NCBI GenBank assembly: GCA_039720395.1 | Contig: CM077826.1 | Coordinates: 16,369,907-16,433,906, forward strand | Source of the DNA: Liquidambar formosana | Taxonomy: Eukaryota; Streptophyta; Magnoliopsida; Saxifragales; Altingiaceae | Length of the DNA stretch: 64,000 nt | Direction of reading: 5' to 3' | Shown: in pieces, positions 45,405-56,658 of the stretch | Position numbering within the stretch: the first letter of the stretch is position 1 | Layout: each line of letters begins with the position of its first letter | Translations under genes and position numbers: made by a program | The notes under the pieces: generated by a model | What the model saw: only the letters and a program-made list of their open reading frames with translations | Told to the model about the DNA's origin: nothing | The model's database searches: none

Positions 45405-45642
45405 GTCCAACTATTGCCGCCCCTCAATTTTATTAGTGCCCCACATTTGTTTTAGTTTTTTAAGGTTTTATGCAAAAGATAAAAGGTTTCTATGAAAATT
45501 GGCGGCTCTGTCAATTAAAAACCATTATTGTGAACAATTTAGCAGAAATTTTTTTTTCCAAAATTATGTCTTAAGTAGACTTTTTGGCATTTATAGTCTC
45601 TATTTCATTTTTTGTTAAATTTTATTCAGTATGAAGTGATAA
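45405..45642. mobile_element. Half copy of a Mutator-type MITE
   Basis: Left arm only: AACTATTGCCGCCCCTCAA, then TTTTTTAAGGTTTTATGCAA and GTAGACTTTTTGGCATTTATAG. No matching right arm. Confidence 0.7.
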
Positions 45643-45887
45643 AAACTTGTTATACATGAAAAATGGCCCACCCCTAGCTTGTATGGCGAAGGGTACCATC
45701 TACTTTCTACAGCATTAAAGAATTGATATACAGGTTATATTTTAAGCCTATTCCGACCATATAAATTGAGGATGAAATCACACATGACAGATTTGGTCGA
45801 TTTGGACCTAATCACTATTCTTTTTCTTTAGTTTTTCCATAGAATTAGTGAAAGTTGGAATGAACTGACCTCAGAGGCTCTAGGGGC

Positions 45888-46075
45888 GAAGTTAAGAAAC
45901 TATCTCAGGTAAGGCAACTTATTACAACTTATTACGTTTAATGATCACTTTTCAATTTAATACCATATAAAGGATTATATTTGTCAACTTATTACAATTT
46001 GACTGTATACGTACTTCAAAATGACTATTAATTTCCTTTATTTGGTATTGAATTGGGAAACTTGTTGACATGATT
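45888..46075. mobile_element. hAT-type MITE fragment, same family as 15634
   Basis: Starts TAGGGGCGAAGTTAAG and continues with AACTTATTACAA and CTTCAAAATGACTA in the same order as the exon 4 MITE. The right end is missing. Confidence 0.75.
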
Positions 46076-46764
46076 CATTGTGCCCCAAAATATAGAAAAT
46101 AATCAATCATTGACATTTTTTTTCTTTTTTTTCCTTTGATAAGCAAATAAAATTTAATTAATTACACCAACAGAGAACTACATACTAACAAAACAACCAT
46201 ATGCAGCCCAACATACACCCATAATAATCAATCATTGACATCTTAATCTTTAACCACTCCTGTTATATTGTTGATTTATGTAGTTTACATTTTCCAACCT
46301 TGGATTTCTTCTATTTTCTTAGACTTGATGGGATTTTCTTAAAACTTCATAAATTCCTCCAATTTGTAAAGAAGGAAAGGAATAATCTAAGAGGAAAGTT
46401 GACGTTGCTGAGGAACAAGAAATAAGGCACGGTTACTGTTGGAAGCCCTGGAAACAGAAGTGGATGAAATGATGATAAAACATAGAACACAAGATTTTAA
46501 CAGGAAATGTATGTATTTGGAGGTTGCAATACAGCCAACGTGGGTGCTTTGATCATATCTTGCCGTGCTAGAAAACTTTAATTGCAGTCAAAGCAAGGTA
46601 GTAAATTATTCTCCAATGGATTAGAGAAAATTCCAAGCAAAAAAGATGCTAGGTTTTATGATAAAACCTAAGACGGTCTCGAATTATATTTGCTGGGCCT
46701 CCCCAAGACAAAACTAGAGCATGCGCTTGCAATAATCTATCATTAGAGTCTTTTTAAGCCCCTC

Positions 46765-46809
<45 letters not shown>

Positions 46810-47064
46810 CCACAACTTTCGCCACTTTGTCAAAACTTATTCCACAACATTTTCCTTTTTAACGACATTTTCATTTATGGAGTATCCATTAGCCACTTTT
46901 GAGCTTTACCCTCCACAAACAAAAATTGAATACATTAAAATATATTCACCAAATATATGGTTTTTATTCCATTGCGTAATAGATCTTTTATTGAGAAAAA
47001 AAATTCACATTTCCTTTGGAATCGAAAAAGTTAAAGAACTTGAAGCAATGGACTTGAATGCTCC
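46076..47064. other. No gene seen; long poly-A tract
   Basis: 40 consecutive A at 46766-46805. The rest is AT-rich without a recognisable frame. A T-rich head at 46108 resembles that at 39508. Confidence 0.6.
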
Positions 47065-47218
47065 ACGAAATGTTGAGTCCTGAATCTAGACAGCTTGGCA
47101 ATTGCTGGCCCAAAACCTCTTCCACCAAATTTTTTTTTTTTTTTTTTTTTCATCAAATCAAAATTTAAGAGTTATTGGGCTAAAGTAGAGCCCACAAACC
47201 GCGCATTGATACTTTTTG
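47065..47218 (+). repeat. Left half of the NLR 5' flank, cut by the MULE
   Basis: Continues directly into 60471-60545 when the large MULE and one copy of TACTTTTTG are removed, by comparison with 44263-44360 and 45040-45345. Confidence 0.88.
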
Positions 47219-47260
47219 GGGAGCGGCTATTGCAACCCCCCAAAGTCATTAATTGCCCCC
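47219..47260. repeat. Left terminal inverted repeat of the large MULE
   Basis: About 42 bp, matched by the complement of 60428-60470 with a few mismatches and single-base gaps. Confidence 0.88.
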
Positions 47261-47399
47261 CCCATATCCCCACCTCCCCAAATTTACATACCCACCCCTC
47301 TAAAAGACTAAAATACCCCTCTTCTAAATTACCCCTAACCCTCCTCACCCACCCCACTCCTCCCCCCCCTTCCCACACGAGAGCCCGATCTAGAAGAAC

Positions 47400-47770
47400 C
47401 ACCCCACGCGCCCATAGCAGACTGGCGAGGAAGGGCGACGGCGACGGTGACAGCGAGCACGAGCACCCTTCTCACCCACCCCTCTTACCCACCCAACACC
47501 CCACGACTGGAATAACCCACCCCACCCACCATAGCAGTGATGACCGGTAACTTCTTCTTGGCGACGGCGATAGTGATGGCGAGCACCTGTCCTTTCTTCC
47601 CTCCCAAACCTCTCACTCATAACCGTCTCTCTCACCCCCCCCCCCCTTTCCCCAAACACCATAATTGAAAGTTGAAGGGTTTCTCCCACCCCACCCCCCA
47701 TATCAGTGACCACCAGCGACGAAGGGAGCCGGCGACGGAGAAGACGAGCAAGATAACCCTTTCTCACTAG
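47400..47770. repeat. GC-rich subterminal tandem repeats of the MULE
   Basis: Three diverged units of about 100-150 bp share CATAGCAGTGA or CATATCAGTGA, GGCGACGG and GCGAGCAC or GACGAGCA. The C-rich strand gives long proline- and histidine-rich frames with no domain. Subterminal repeats are common in MULEs and may bind transposase. Confidence 0.6.
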
Positions 47771-48311
47771 AAGGTGCGTATTCTATATAAAATGTGTATA
47801 CACTGTGTGTGTAGAGATTTACAGTTGATATTCTGCCATTGTTGTCTCTGTTGTATTTGTATTCTATTCTTATTCGTGTTTGAATCCATAGAAAGCTTTC
47901 AAATTTTCGCGGGTATGTTTGGATTTGTAAATCCAAACGTATTGGCTATGTTTGGTCAATGGGGACTGAACGTCAGGGCTATGCTTGGATCCCGTAAACC
48001 GAACAAAGGAGTTATTTTTGAAAAATAACTATTATGAATTAGAATGTGCTAAAACTGTTATGAATAGAAAAGTGGAGAAGATCAACCGTACCATTGCACT
48101 AAAGATTAAATGAACTTAAAAGAGATCATTATAAATTTGTTCATTTATGTGTACAAAATATGACAGACGTTAGTTATGTAAGATTTCTTTAAAAAAAAAA
48201 TTCAAAATTAAGTAAGGAATGTTTCGCTGTGATGTGGCTTTTTATAAAAATTTGGATATCAAAGAGGATAGCAATGTGAGCACAATATAGAGGTGAGAGA
48301 AAATTGGGTGA

Positions 48312-48369
<58 letters not shown>

Positions 48370-48590
48370 TCTTTTATATCTTCTTTTTTTCTTTTTCAAT
48401 TTATGATAGGTTGGGTTCAAAATCCTGTGAAATCGACATTGGAATTATAGATTAAAAAAAACATATAAGATAAATAATTTAGTTTTTTTGTTTGAAACTC
48501 ATGATTTTTTTTTTTTTTTTTTTTTTTTTGTTTTTGTTTTCAACCCGCTTGATTTAACTATGTTTTTTTTATTTTATTATAGAAAAAAAA

Positions 48591-48621
<31 letters not shown>

Positions 48622-50080
48622 ATAGTGCTGGCTGGCTACCTTAAAAGGGAATGAGGGGGGCTGCATCCTACCCTTGACATTGGCAATGAAATTCTTGTGC
48701 CATAATTAACTTCAGCCATGCCTTACTTTGGTCCCCCGGCCTCATAATTATTAATTTTATATATATATTATTTTTAGTTTCTACCTATGCATCATGCTAT
48801 ATGCACTCTTCGCTTGGGCATGCCCATTTTCTTTATGATCGGAAATTTAAGAGGTTGTTGTGATTCATATTTGTCTCAAGTCATTTACATTGTGATTCTT
48901 GATTTATCCTTGTGAAAATCATATTGTATTTTTTTATTTTTTGTTTTTTTTTTTGTAATTTAAAAAGAGGGGTGAACTTGGTTGGTAAGAAGACATAATA
49001 TGTGTGTGTATTTATCATCAGGATTAGGAGACACAATCTTTATAACAATTTTTAACATGAGCTAATTTATCAAGTGTTGAGTGGATCTTGGTACAACGTG
49101 TTCTCATCAGAATTTTTTTTTTTTTTTTTTTTTTCTTAAACCATTGAATCTTGCTAGTAGTCCAACTTAAGAATGGTGTAGGTATAAAACTTGTATCCTT
49201 CAATTGTAACTCCTATATTGAAAATAACAAGGTGTGAACCGTCTCGGACGGGATCACACGACTAGTAGTCGTATGTGGCAAACACACTTGTATATATGGG
49301 TGAAAGGCACATATAGGTTTCAGCCATGCGATTTGTCCTAAATGGTCCGCACTTAATCATCTCCCTTATATATAACTGGTTGAGATCAGGAGACACAATT
49401 TTTGTTTATAATTTTGACACAATTCCTAAATCGATGGATCCAATGATCTCATATCTTTATGAGATCCAACAATGTCAAAAGTTTTGTATTAATTAATCTT
49501 AGAGGTATAGTTTTCGGTTGCTATATATATTTCCACGTGTGGACTTTGGGATGAATGCATGAGCGAGGTGCCTTGAGAAATGTTTATTTTTATATTTTTT
49601 TTATGGTAGTGTTTTTTGAAGGATAGGGATATATTTGTAAGCATGCATGTATGTATTGTGGGAGTTGTGAAACAATTCCACACGCATCACATTGCGTGGG
49701 AAACCCCTTTGGACAACAAAGGGACAAATCTCCCTTTGAATTTTGAGATCACATGAACTCAATCCCACGTGAGCTTGACACCATGCCAAAAGTATTAGGT
49801 GAATACTGTATTATTTCTTTGAAAAAAAAAAAATTCCACCCTTTGACCTTTTCATGTTTTGCAGCCAATGCAAAGAAGCCACTTGGCTTGTTCATGCCCA
49901 TCAGATCACAACTCACATGACAATTCTCCACTCTCTCATAATAGAACACATTGCCTGTATTTATTCACTGTGGTATAAACGCACCCCATTGGCGTGTGGA
50001 CTCAGATCTCTCTTTTTATATTGGGGGCATCAAAACTGAAGAGTTGGGGAAAATCATATTAATTTTATATATTGTAAATT
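47771..50080. other. MULE interior without recognisable genes; microsatellites
   Basis: (TA)n at 48315-48367, (TATC)n at about 48590-48620, and T runs at 48507-48528 and 49110-49134. An AAACCGAACA word near 47997 matches the right-hand subterminal array. No domain seen. Confidence 0.5.
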
Positions 50081-50490
50081 TGTGTATATATATAGGATGA
50101 TCATCAAGTAAGTACGTGCTGATATATCTTATGTCAAAACCTGCATTGGGAGTTGTACCTTGTGCATTAGTAAGATGTGAGGTGCATTGAATCAATGCAA
50201 GGGGTACAACCCCCAATGCACAGTGCTGATGTAACTTATATTAGCACGTGCTGATGGGATCACCTCTGTATATATATATATATATATATATAGGATGATG
50301 ATCAGGTAAGCACGTGTTGACATAACTTACATCAAAATCTGCATTGGGAGTTGTACCTTGTGCATTAGTAGGATGTGAGGTGCATTGAATCAATGCAAGG
50401 TGTACAACCCCCAATACATAGTGCTGATGTAACTTATATCAGCACGTGCTGATGGGATCACCTCTGATATATATAGATATATATATATAT
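50081..50490. repeat. Two tandem copies of a 200-bp palindromic element
   Basis: Units at about 50092-50266 and 50295-50465 each read inward from GATCATCA...GTACGTGCTGA and outward to TCAGCACGTGCTGATGGGAT, with the pair TTGCATTGATTCAATGCA and GTTGTACCTTG / CAAGGTGTACAAC. (TA)n follows each. Probably a MITE that duplicated through its TA-rich flank. Confidence 0.75.
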
Positions 50491-51120
50491 ATATATATAT
50501 ATTGTAAACCGTGTTGGACAGGGGGTACGTTCAAAATTATACGGCTTGCATTGCACCCAAGGGTGAGTTTGTTGACTTTAATTTCAATTTCTCTCTTTTA
50601 TTTTTCCCATTTTAATATCTTACAGATGTCTTTTTCGCAATTATAGAGCGGAAAGCTTGGAAGTAGAGTTGTAATCATGAGGTGATAGTTGTGTAATCCC
50701 ACCCTCTTGTGGCTTAGTGGTGGCAATAGGAGTGGGTGGCCATGTGGGTCTTTAGGTTGTTGAAGGTTGAGTTAATTTCTTTTAATGTAACCACAAAAAA
50801 ATAAATAAATAAATAAAATTAATTATAAAAATAAATGATAGAAGTGTAATCCCTGTACATTAGGCTTCAAGGAGCCATTATTTGATAAACAGTGTGAAAT
50901 AATTCAAATTTCCAGAGTTAAAATGTTTGTTTGAATTAGTTCAATCCCAATAGATGCCAGGGGTCAATGTTTACACTAATTTTCATGCTAATTTGTATTA
51001 CTCAATAGATGAAAAGACACATAGATGACAAGAAATGTATACAATCTTCAAGACAATGACTTTATAAACACTGAATCAAGAAACCAGCACTTTCTTGATT
51101 AAAGTCCATGGTCGACCATA
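50491..51120. other. MULE interior, no gene seen
   Basis: Short frames only. Confidence 0.5.
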
Positions 51121-51472
51121 GAAGAGAAAATCATCTTTTGTAGGGTGACCAGTCCTCTAACAAGGAAACAAATCTGCCCATCCTCCATCAAGGAGGGACA
51201 TAATCCAATAGAACCTGAAATGCGAACTCTTTATTATGCAATCAGATTTAAAGTAGATTCTGCAACTAGTGTTAATTACTTTAAGTGCAAAAAATAATTT
51301 CACAGCAAGTAATATAACTAACGAAAAAAGAAAAAACTCAAAATTTTTAAATAATGATAAAAGGCTTAGAACTCTTGTTACCTGATTTCTTGCAATCGTG
51401 CTAAGGCATAAGATGCCATCAATGAACATGATCTGAATAGGCCCCCACAGTTTCAATTTGTGCCACCTATCA
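51121..51472 (-). pseudogene. Unidentified two-exon fragment inside the MULE
   Basis: On the minus strand, 51382 to about 51472 encodes WHKLKLWGPIQIMFIDGILC then LSTIARNQ, with a good donor (CAG|GTAACA) and AG before. A second exon at about 51121-51221 follows an AG and encodes GSIGLCPSLMEDGQICFLV then RGLVTLQKMIFSSM. The phase fits across the intron. I do not recognise the protein. It could be a host gene piece captured by the MULE, or chance. Confidence 0.35.
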
Positions 51473-52452
51473 GAAAATCAGAATTTATAAATAAATCAGA
51501 AAGATACCAGAGAGAGAGAAAGAGAGAGATTTCCAAAGTCAATTCCAACTTACATTTTGTTGAGCTTCAGTTCCTCTTAATCTTATTGAACATAAACTGT
51601 AAAAAAAATTTGTCTTTGCTTCATAAAAAATTTTGCACCTGTGATTGTACCTGTCAGTTCAGTAATTTTGGATTTGAATGTTGAATTTATGGACCTTATG
51701 GGCCTTATGTCTTGGAAATTGAGTGTTTTTTTTTGCTGTAAAAAATTTTAAAAAAAAAAAAAAAAAAACAAACAAACAAACATACATGTGAATATTTATG
51801 TACACATAAATGAACAAATTATAAGTTATTTATGTTACAATGTGATTGATCTTAGGTAAAAAAATAAAATATAAGTTATTATCAATTGGCCAAACAAGTT
51901 TGTTACATTCATGTCCTTAGCATTATTTATGTATTATAAGACATTCACAGGGAGCATGCATTTGTGAATTTTTTGGATTATAAAATAAGCATCTCACACT
52001 CCTTTTGGCACGTGCAGGGTTCTTGTTCAATTCTGGTGTAGTAATAGCACAGTGCCTCTGAGATATCCCACCCACTTTCATTTTAAATTGATTTTCATAT
52101 TTATCCGGATTTTCCCATTTTGGCTTGGCTGAATTTGTACACCTTTTAAAAGGTCCTTAAATTTTCTTTTTGGTATAACATTTTTTTTTTTTTTTGGTAG
52201 CATTGCAATTGTGACTTAAAAGGTTGAAATGCAGTATTTATTTCAAGGATTGATTATGTTTCCCAATTCAATATAGTTCAGTCTTCTTGTAAATAATAAT
52301 TTACTTTACTTAATGAATACTGCAAAGAAACCTGTTGAAAATGTATATCTCTAATAAGACACTAATTGTTTACGATTGATTATGATATTTATATATATAC
52401 ATTTTATATCAATTGTTTATAATTTAATTCGTTTATTGTCTTTTATTCAGAT

Positions 52453-53610
52453 ATGGATGCAGTGGAAGGTCGTTAGGAGAGACTAACTACATCTGCTAGG
52501 CGACGTCAACGTGCAGCGAATGAACAAACGGGAATAGGCAGACGACGTCACCGGGGTGGGATTCAACATGAGGTAACACCCCCTCCTCCACCTATTGCCC
52601 CACCAGTAGCCCTACCAGTAGATGTCCCAGATGGTCACCTACCTGATGCACAAGGTGCACATGTTGTTGATGCACCTGAAGATGCTCCTATTGTTTGGGA
52701 TGGGACTAGACCACTTCCTGGAGGTCCAGCAGATGAGTCACTCCTGGTTAGCTTTAGGCTAGGAAGCACGGACACGCCTATTTTGGAGACGTAGCTGTGT
52801 CCGACACGTGTCGGACATGGACACACTCTCGACACGCCTCTGACACGTATCGGACACGCTCCGTACGTGTCTAAAAATTAAAAATTGCAAAATAATTTTG
52901 GACACATATGGGACACGGCTCCGATACTTGTAGGACACGGCATGAGAAGGGAGAAGACTGCCTTTCGCCGTTGACGGAGGTGGACGTCCACAGTTCGTCG
53001 GGAAACTAACCCCACAAAAAAATTGAAAAAAAAAAAAAAAAACTCTTCTGCTGCGGTTGACGTTGCTGACTCACTTCTCCGTCTTCGGTCTGCTTCTCTT
53101 CATCTCGCTTCCCCCTGTCTTCGTCTGCTTCTCTTCATCTCACTTCCTGCTTCTCTTTATTTGAAAAACAGGAGATGTGACTTTATTGCTTTTTGACCGA
53201 AGGCTTAAAAGAAGGGAAGGATTCCTATACACTGTCCAACTATAACGAGTGTTTTTAACCATAGTAAGATTTAAGTCAACTATAGTTAACTTATGAAAAG
53301 GGGTTAAAGAGCACTAATATTATACTGTGAGCCATATAGTTCTTATGGTGGGGCACAAAAATGTTTAAACTTCCAACAATTTTTTAAAACATTACATAAA
53401 ATTTTATATATATATATATTATTTATTTATTGCCGTATCCCTGCCGTGTCGTGTCTTGAATTTTTAGAAATTGCCGTGTCGAAGTGTCCGTGTCGTGTCG
53501 TAACCGTGTCATGTGTCCGTGTCCGTGCTTTTTAGGCTTCAGGACACATGTGGCAGCATAAATTTGGGTAAACCGAGATGTATGTCAAGTCACAATAGCA
53601 TCTCATTTAT
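52453..53610 (+). pseudogene. Plant mobile domain (PMD) gene start, transposon-borne
   Basis: From ATG 52453, after a splice-like TTCAG, the plus strand encodes a basic stretch (SARRRQRAANE), a proline-rich linker and then WDGTRPLPGGPADESLLVSF. The GGP..ES.L.SF word followed by FRTHVAA.IW at 53538-53575 is the usual opening of the aminotransferase-like plant mobile domain (MAIN and PP7-long-form proteins, often transposon-encoded). Codon 8 is TAG, a 770-bp insertion separates the two parts, and another stop follows HVAA. Only the start of the domain is visible. PMD genes are known passengers or partners of Mutator elements. Confidence 0.65.
52761..53530. mobile_element. Inverted-repeat element inside the PMD remnant
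   Basis: Ends AAGCACGGACACG and its inverse (CGTGTCCGTGCTT), continuing into many GGACACG/CGTGTCC words. TTTAGGCT occurs on both sides (52753-52760 and 53531-53538), giving an 8- or 9-bp target duplication. No transposase inside. Confidence 0.75.
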
Positions 53611-54670
53611 ATGTCTTTTATTTTATTCTATTTTATTTTTTTTATTAGTCTTATTTATATATATTACATTTATATCATGTTGACATTATTAAAATGTTCA
53701 ACTTTTCTAATGCAGTACCGAGGTGTCATGCGACACATACTGTAAGGCCTCAGGATAGGTATTGAAGTTCTTATGCAATGTGTCTACTTAAGTTAAATAC
53801 TCAGATTCAGTGGTAGACAAGACGACTGTTTCTCATTGGGAGTTAAACTTCTCCCACTTATCTTCCGACTCAAAATACTTTTTACAATTACTTAGAACAT
53901 TCTTTGAAATGTGCCATCTACACAATAAATGCCTAGCATTGGAGAAAACCTTCTCAATGGCATTCATCCAGCTCAACTCTCTGTCTGTGATAATGACACC
54001 AGGTAAAATATTTTGATCCTCAATAAGACTGCGCAGTCTATTCAATGCCCATGTAGTTATCTTCCCGTTCATGCTGAATGTATACGAAGGCCACAAAGAA
54101 TGTCAAGTTAGTTGATGTGACTCCAACAATCTCAAAGAGGGGAAGACGATATTTATTAGTCTTGTATGTGCAATCCATTATCAACACATGTGGAAAGGCA
54201 CGAAACAACTCCACACTACGAGGGTGTGCCCAAAATAAATCTAAAATGGTATCACTATCATCGAAACTCCTATGCCATTCAATGTATTTATGCTCAATTA
54301 ACTTACCCAACAAATATTGCATCTGTGATCTCCCAGCCTTCTCTTTTACCCAATTCCTTTGACGTGCATTGTAGATTGTTCTCAAGGTACTTGTATTGAG
54401 TGTATCCTTTGGCTTAAAAGTAACTAGAATGTCTTTAGGCCGGCTCATTTTCATGGACATGTCAACCACTAATGATTTCTCTTGCTCTAATAATCTCCCA
54501 GTATAGGAGTGCCCCTCGAGATACTTTGCAGCTTCATGATTATGTATTCCACATAAAACCTTCAACATTCATTCATCATCATTTGGCATCTTCTCATCCT
54601 TTAAGGCAAAGGAGCATCCACACTTCTTTGCACCAGTTTCTTTTTTTCGCTTCTTCTCATGTTCGGTCTC

Positions 54671-56655
54671 TGTCACGACCCAAATTAATTAAGCCGTGAT
54701 CAATATTAATAAAACCAGTTTAATTAAGAAAATCATTTAAGAAACACGTGGATGACACGTGTTAGAAAACCTGTAATTTCGATAAAAATTTCGGCATGAC
54801 CCATTCGTAAATGAAACATACCATAGATAAACTTGTATAAAATGATCATAAAATTCCCTGTCATCCATCACTGGTATCATCACATGTTAAATAAACCATA
54901 TAAAGAGACTTACGAAATTAAAATATTACAAATCATAAGTTATTACATGTCCAATGCCCATTGGCCGAATACAAAAGTGTTAATTAATACATAACCATAA
55001 TTATAAAATTATTCAAGATCATAATAATGTCCATAATGATCTGACAATACTCTAAGTCCAAAGAGTTCATAACACCTCACGGCGAAGTCTCCCCAGTTAA
55101 GAACTCATCTGAAAAGTGTTATAAAATATAGGAGTGAGTATAAAACTCAATAGGTATAATTTTTATATAAAATTAACCAAAGCATGATAATATATCCCAA
55201 AATAAATCATGCTTAAACATAATAAAATTCCATGAATGATATGTGACTCATGTCCATTTAATTATTCCCATAATTACCAATCAATCACTCCCACAGGAGT
55301 CTTCACGCAGAAACGGAGGATTTAAACCCAACCTCCAAGAGGACAATACAATACGACATCCCTACCTGGGACCACAGTAGCCTCTATTCGAGAACATAAC
55401 ACGACGTCCTTGACTATGATCGTGGTACCCCAGGATCAATGGAGTGGAAAATACAACAAGACGTCCCATGACCACAGTAGTCCAACTCCAAAGATCCTTA
55501 AATACTTTTACCCGGTATTTAATAATTTCATTTCATGCATTTTATGCCAATGAATGTCATAAAATGGCATATAAATTCTTATGCATATGCACAAATCTTG
55601 AAATCAGCCATATATATAATTATTCCATAATTATATAATATATTGGGCTATGTAAAGCATGTAAAATATAGACCAACAGGAATTTATATAGCATGTACAT
55701 CCAAAATACACTAAAATATAACAAGTATATTAACCCATATATTCCCAAAAGTAATATTCTTAAATATAGGGTTATGTAAACTAGACCCCCTAGTACATGC
55801 ATTACAAAATATACATGATAATACACCCAAAAATCACGTAAACTCATAAATAACACCAATATACATTTTTATTCAACATATATGGGTTTATATCCTAACC
55901 CATTATCATCCCTAGGGTTAAAACCCATGAAAATTACACCTACCTCAAATATGTTGCACTAAACGTAGAGAAAATGTGTTGGGAGGGTGAAATCCAAGCC
56001 TATGATGCCAGAACAAGCTCCAAGCTCCACAAATCAAGCTTGATCTACAATCCAAACATGGTAGAAGATGAATCCCGCCTTTAAGAAGCTTCCCAAAGCA
56101 TCAAAGTGAGGTGAGAGAGAGAGAAAAACCCATGCATGCAAGAGAAAAATGTGATTTTCTCTCTCCAAACACCCCATTTCTCTCTCCTCTTTCTCCTTCC
56201 TTTCTCTCCTTTTCTCTCTCTTGGTCTTCAAAGTGCAGCAAAATGGGTGTTACAAGTCGTGCTTGAAGGGTTTTAAAAGGGGTGAGGGGCATATGCGTCA
56301 TTTGATGCAAATAAAAAAGTTTGCAAAACCTACGATGCCCGATTGATTGGGGTCTGAGGGCCTAATCGATCGAACCATGGCAGAATCCAATAAGCCTATC
56401 CTGAGTACCTCCGATCGATCGGCCTTAGGGCCCGATTGATCAACCCAAGTCAAAAAAGCCTAGCAACGAGCCGAAACGTGTTCGAATGTTATCCATGCTC
56501 ATTCTAACATGTATATGATGCAAAATGACAATAACCCACACGTCATGCATCATCAATAGCGATCCAAAAGTCACGTGTACCGTATATGCAATCAAAATCT
56601 GACAAATGACCAATTAATGACATAATTAGACTAATTTAATGACGAGGGTGTTACA
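54671..56655. mobile_element. Solo LTR, probable Gypsy, inside the transposase
   Basis: 1985 bp starting TGTCACGACCC and ending GAGGGTGTTACA. Target duplication GTCTC at 54666-54670 and at 59353-59357, the second copy being displaced by the later LTR 56659-59350. No coding region. Superfamily inferred from its ends only. Confidence 0.85.
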
Positions 56656-56658
56656 ATC

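Noticed and set aside
47095..47550. Proline- and histidine-rich plus-strand frame of 151 residues
   Set aside because: It crosses the MULE border and runs through C-rich subterminal repeats; no domain, and the frame length reflects GC content.
47390..47767. Gly/Arg-rich minus-strand frame of 125 residues
   Set aside because: It is the other strand of the same low-complexity repeats.
48315..48367. Regular repeats here and at 50266-50285 as a possible CRISPR-like array
   Set aside because: Simple TA and TATC microsatellites; no spacer-repeat layout, and the genome is plant nuclear.
55620..55859. Hydrophobic 79-residue minus-strand frame as a membrane protein
   Set aside because: It lies within the AT-rich solo LTR 54671-56655 and is a by-product of composition.
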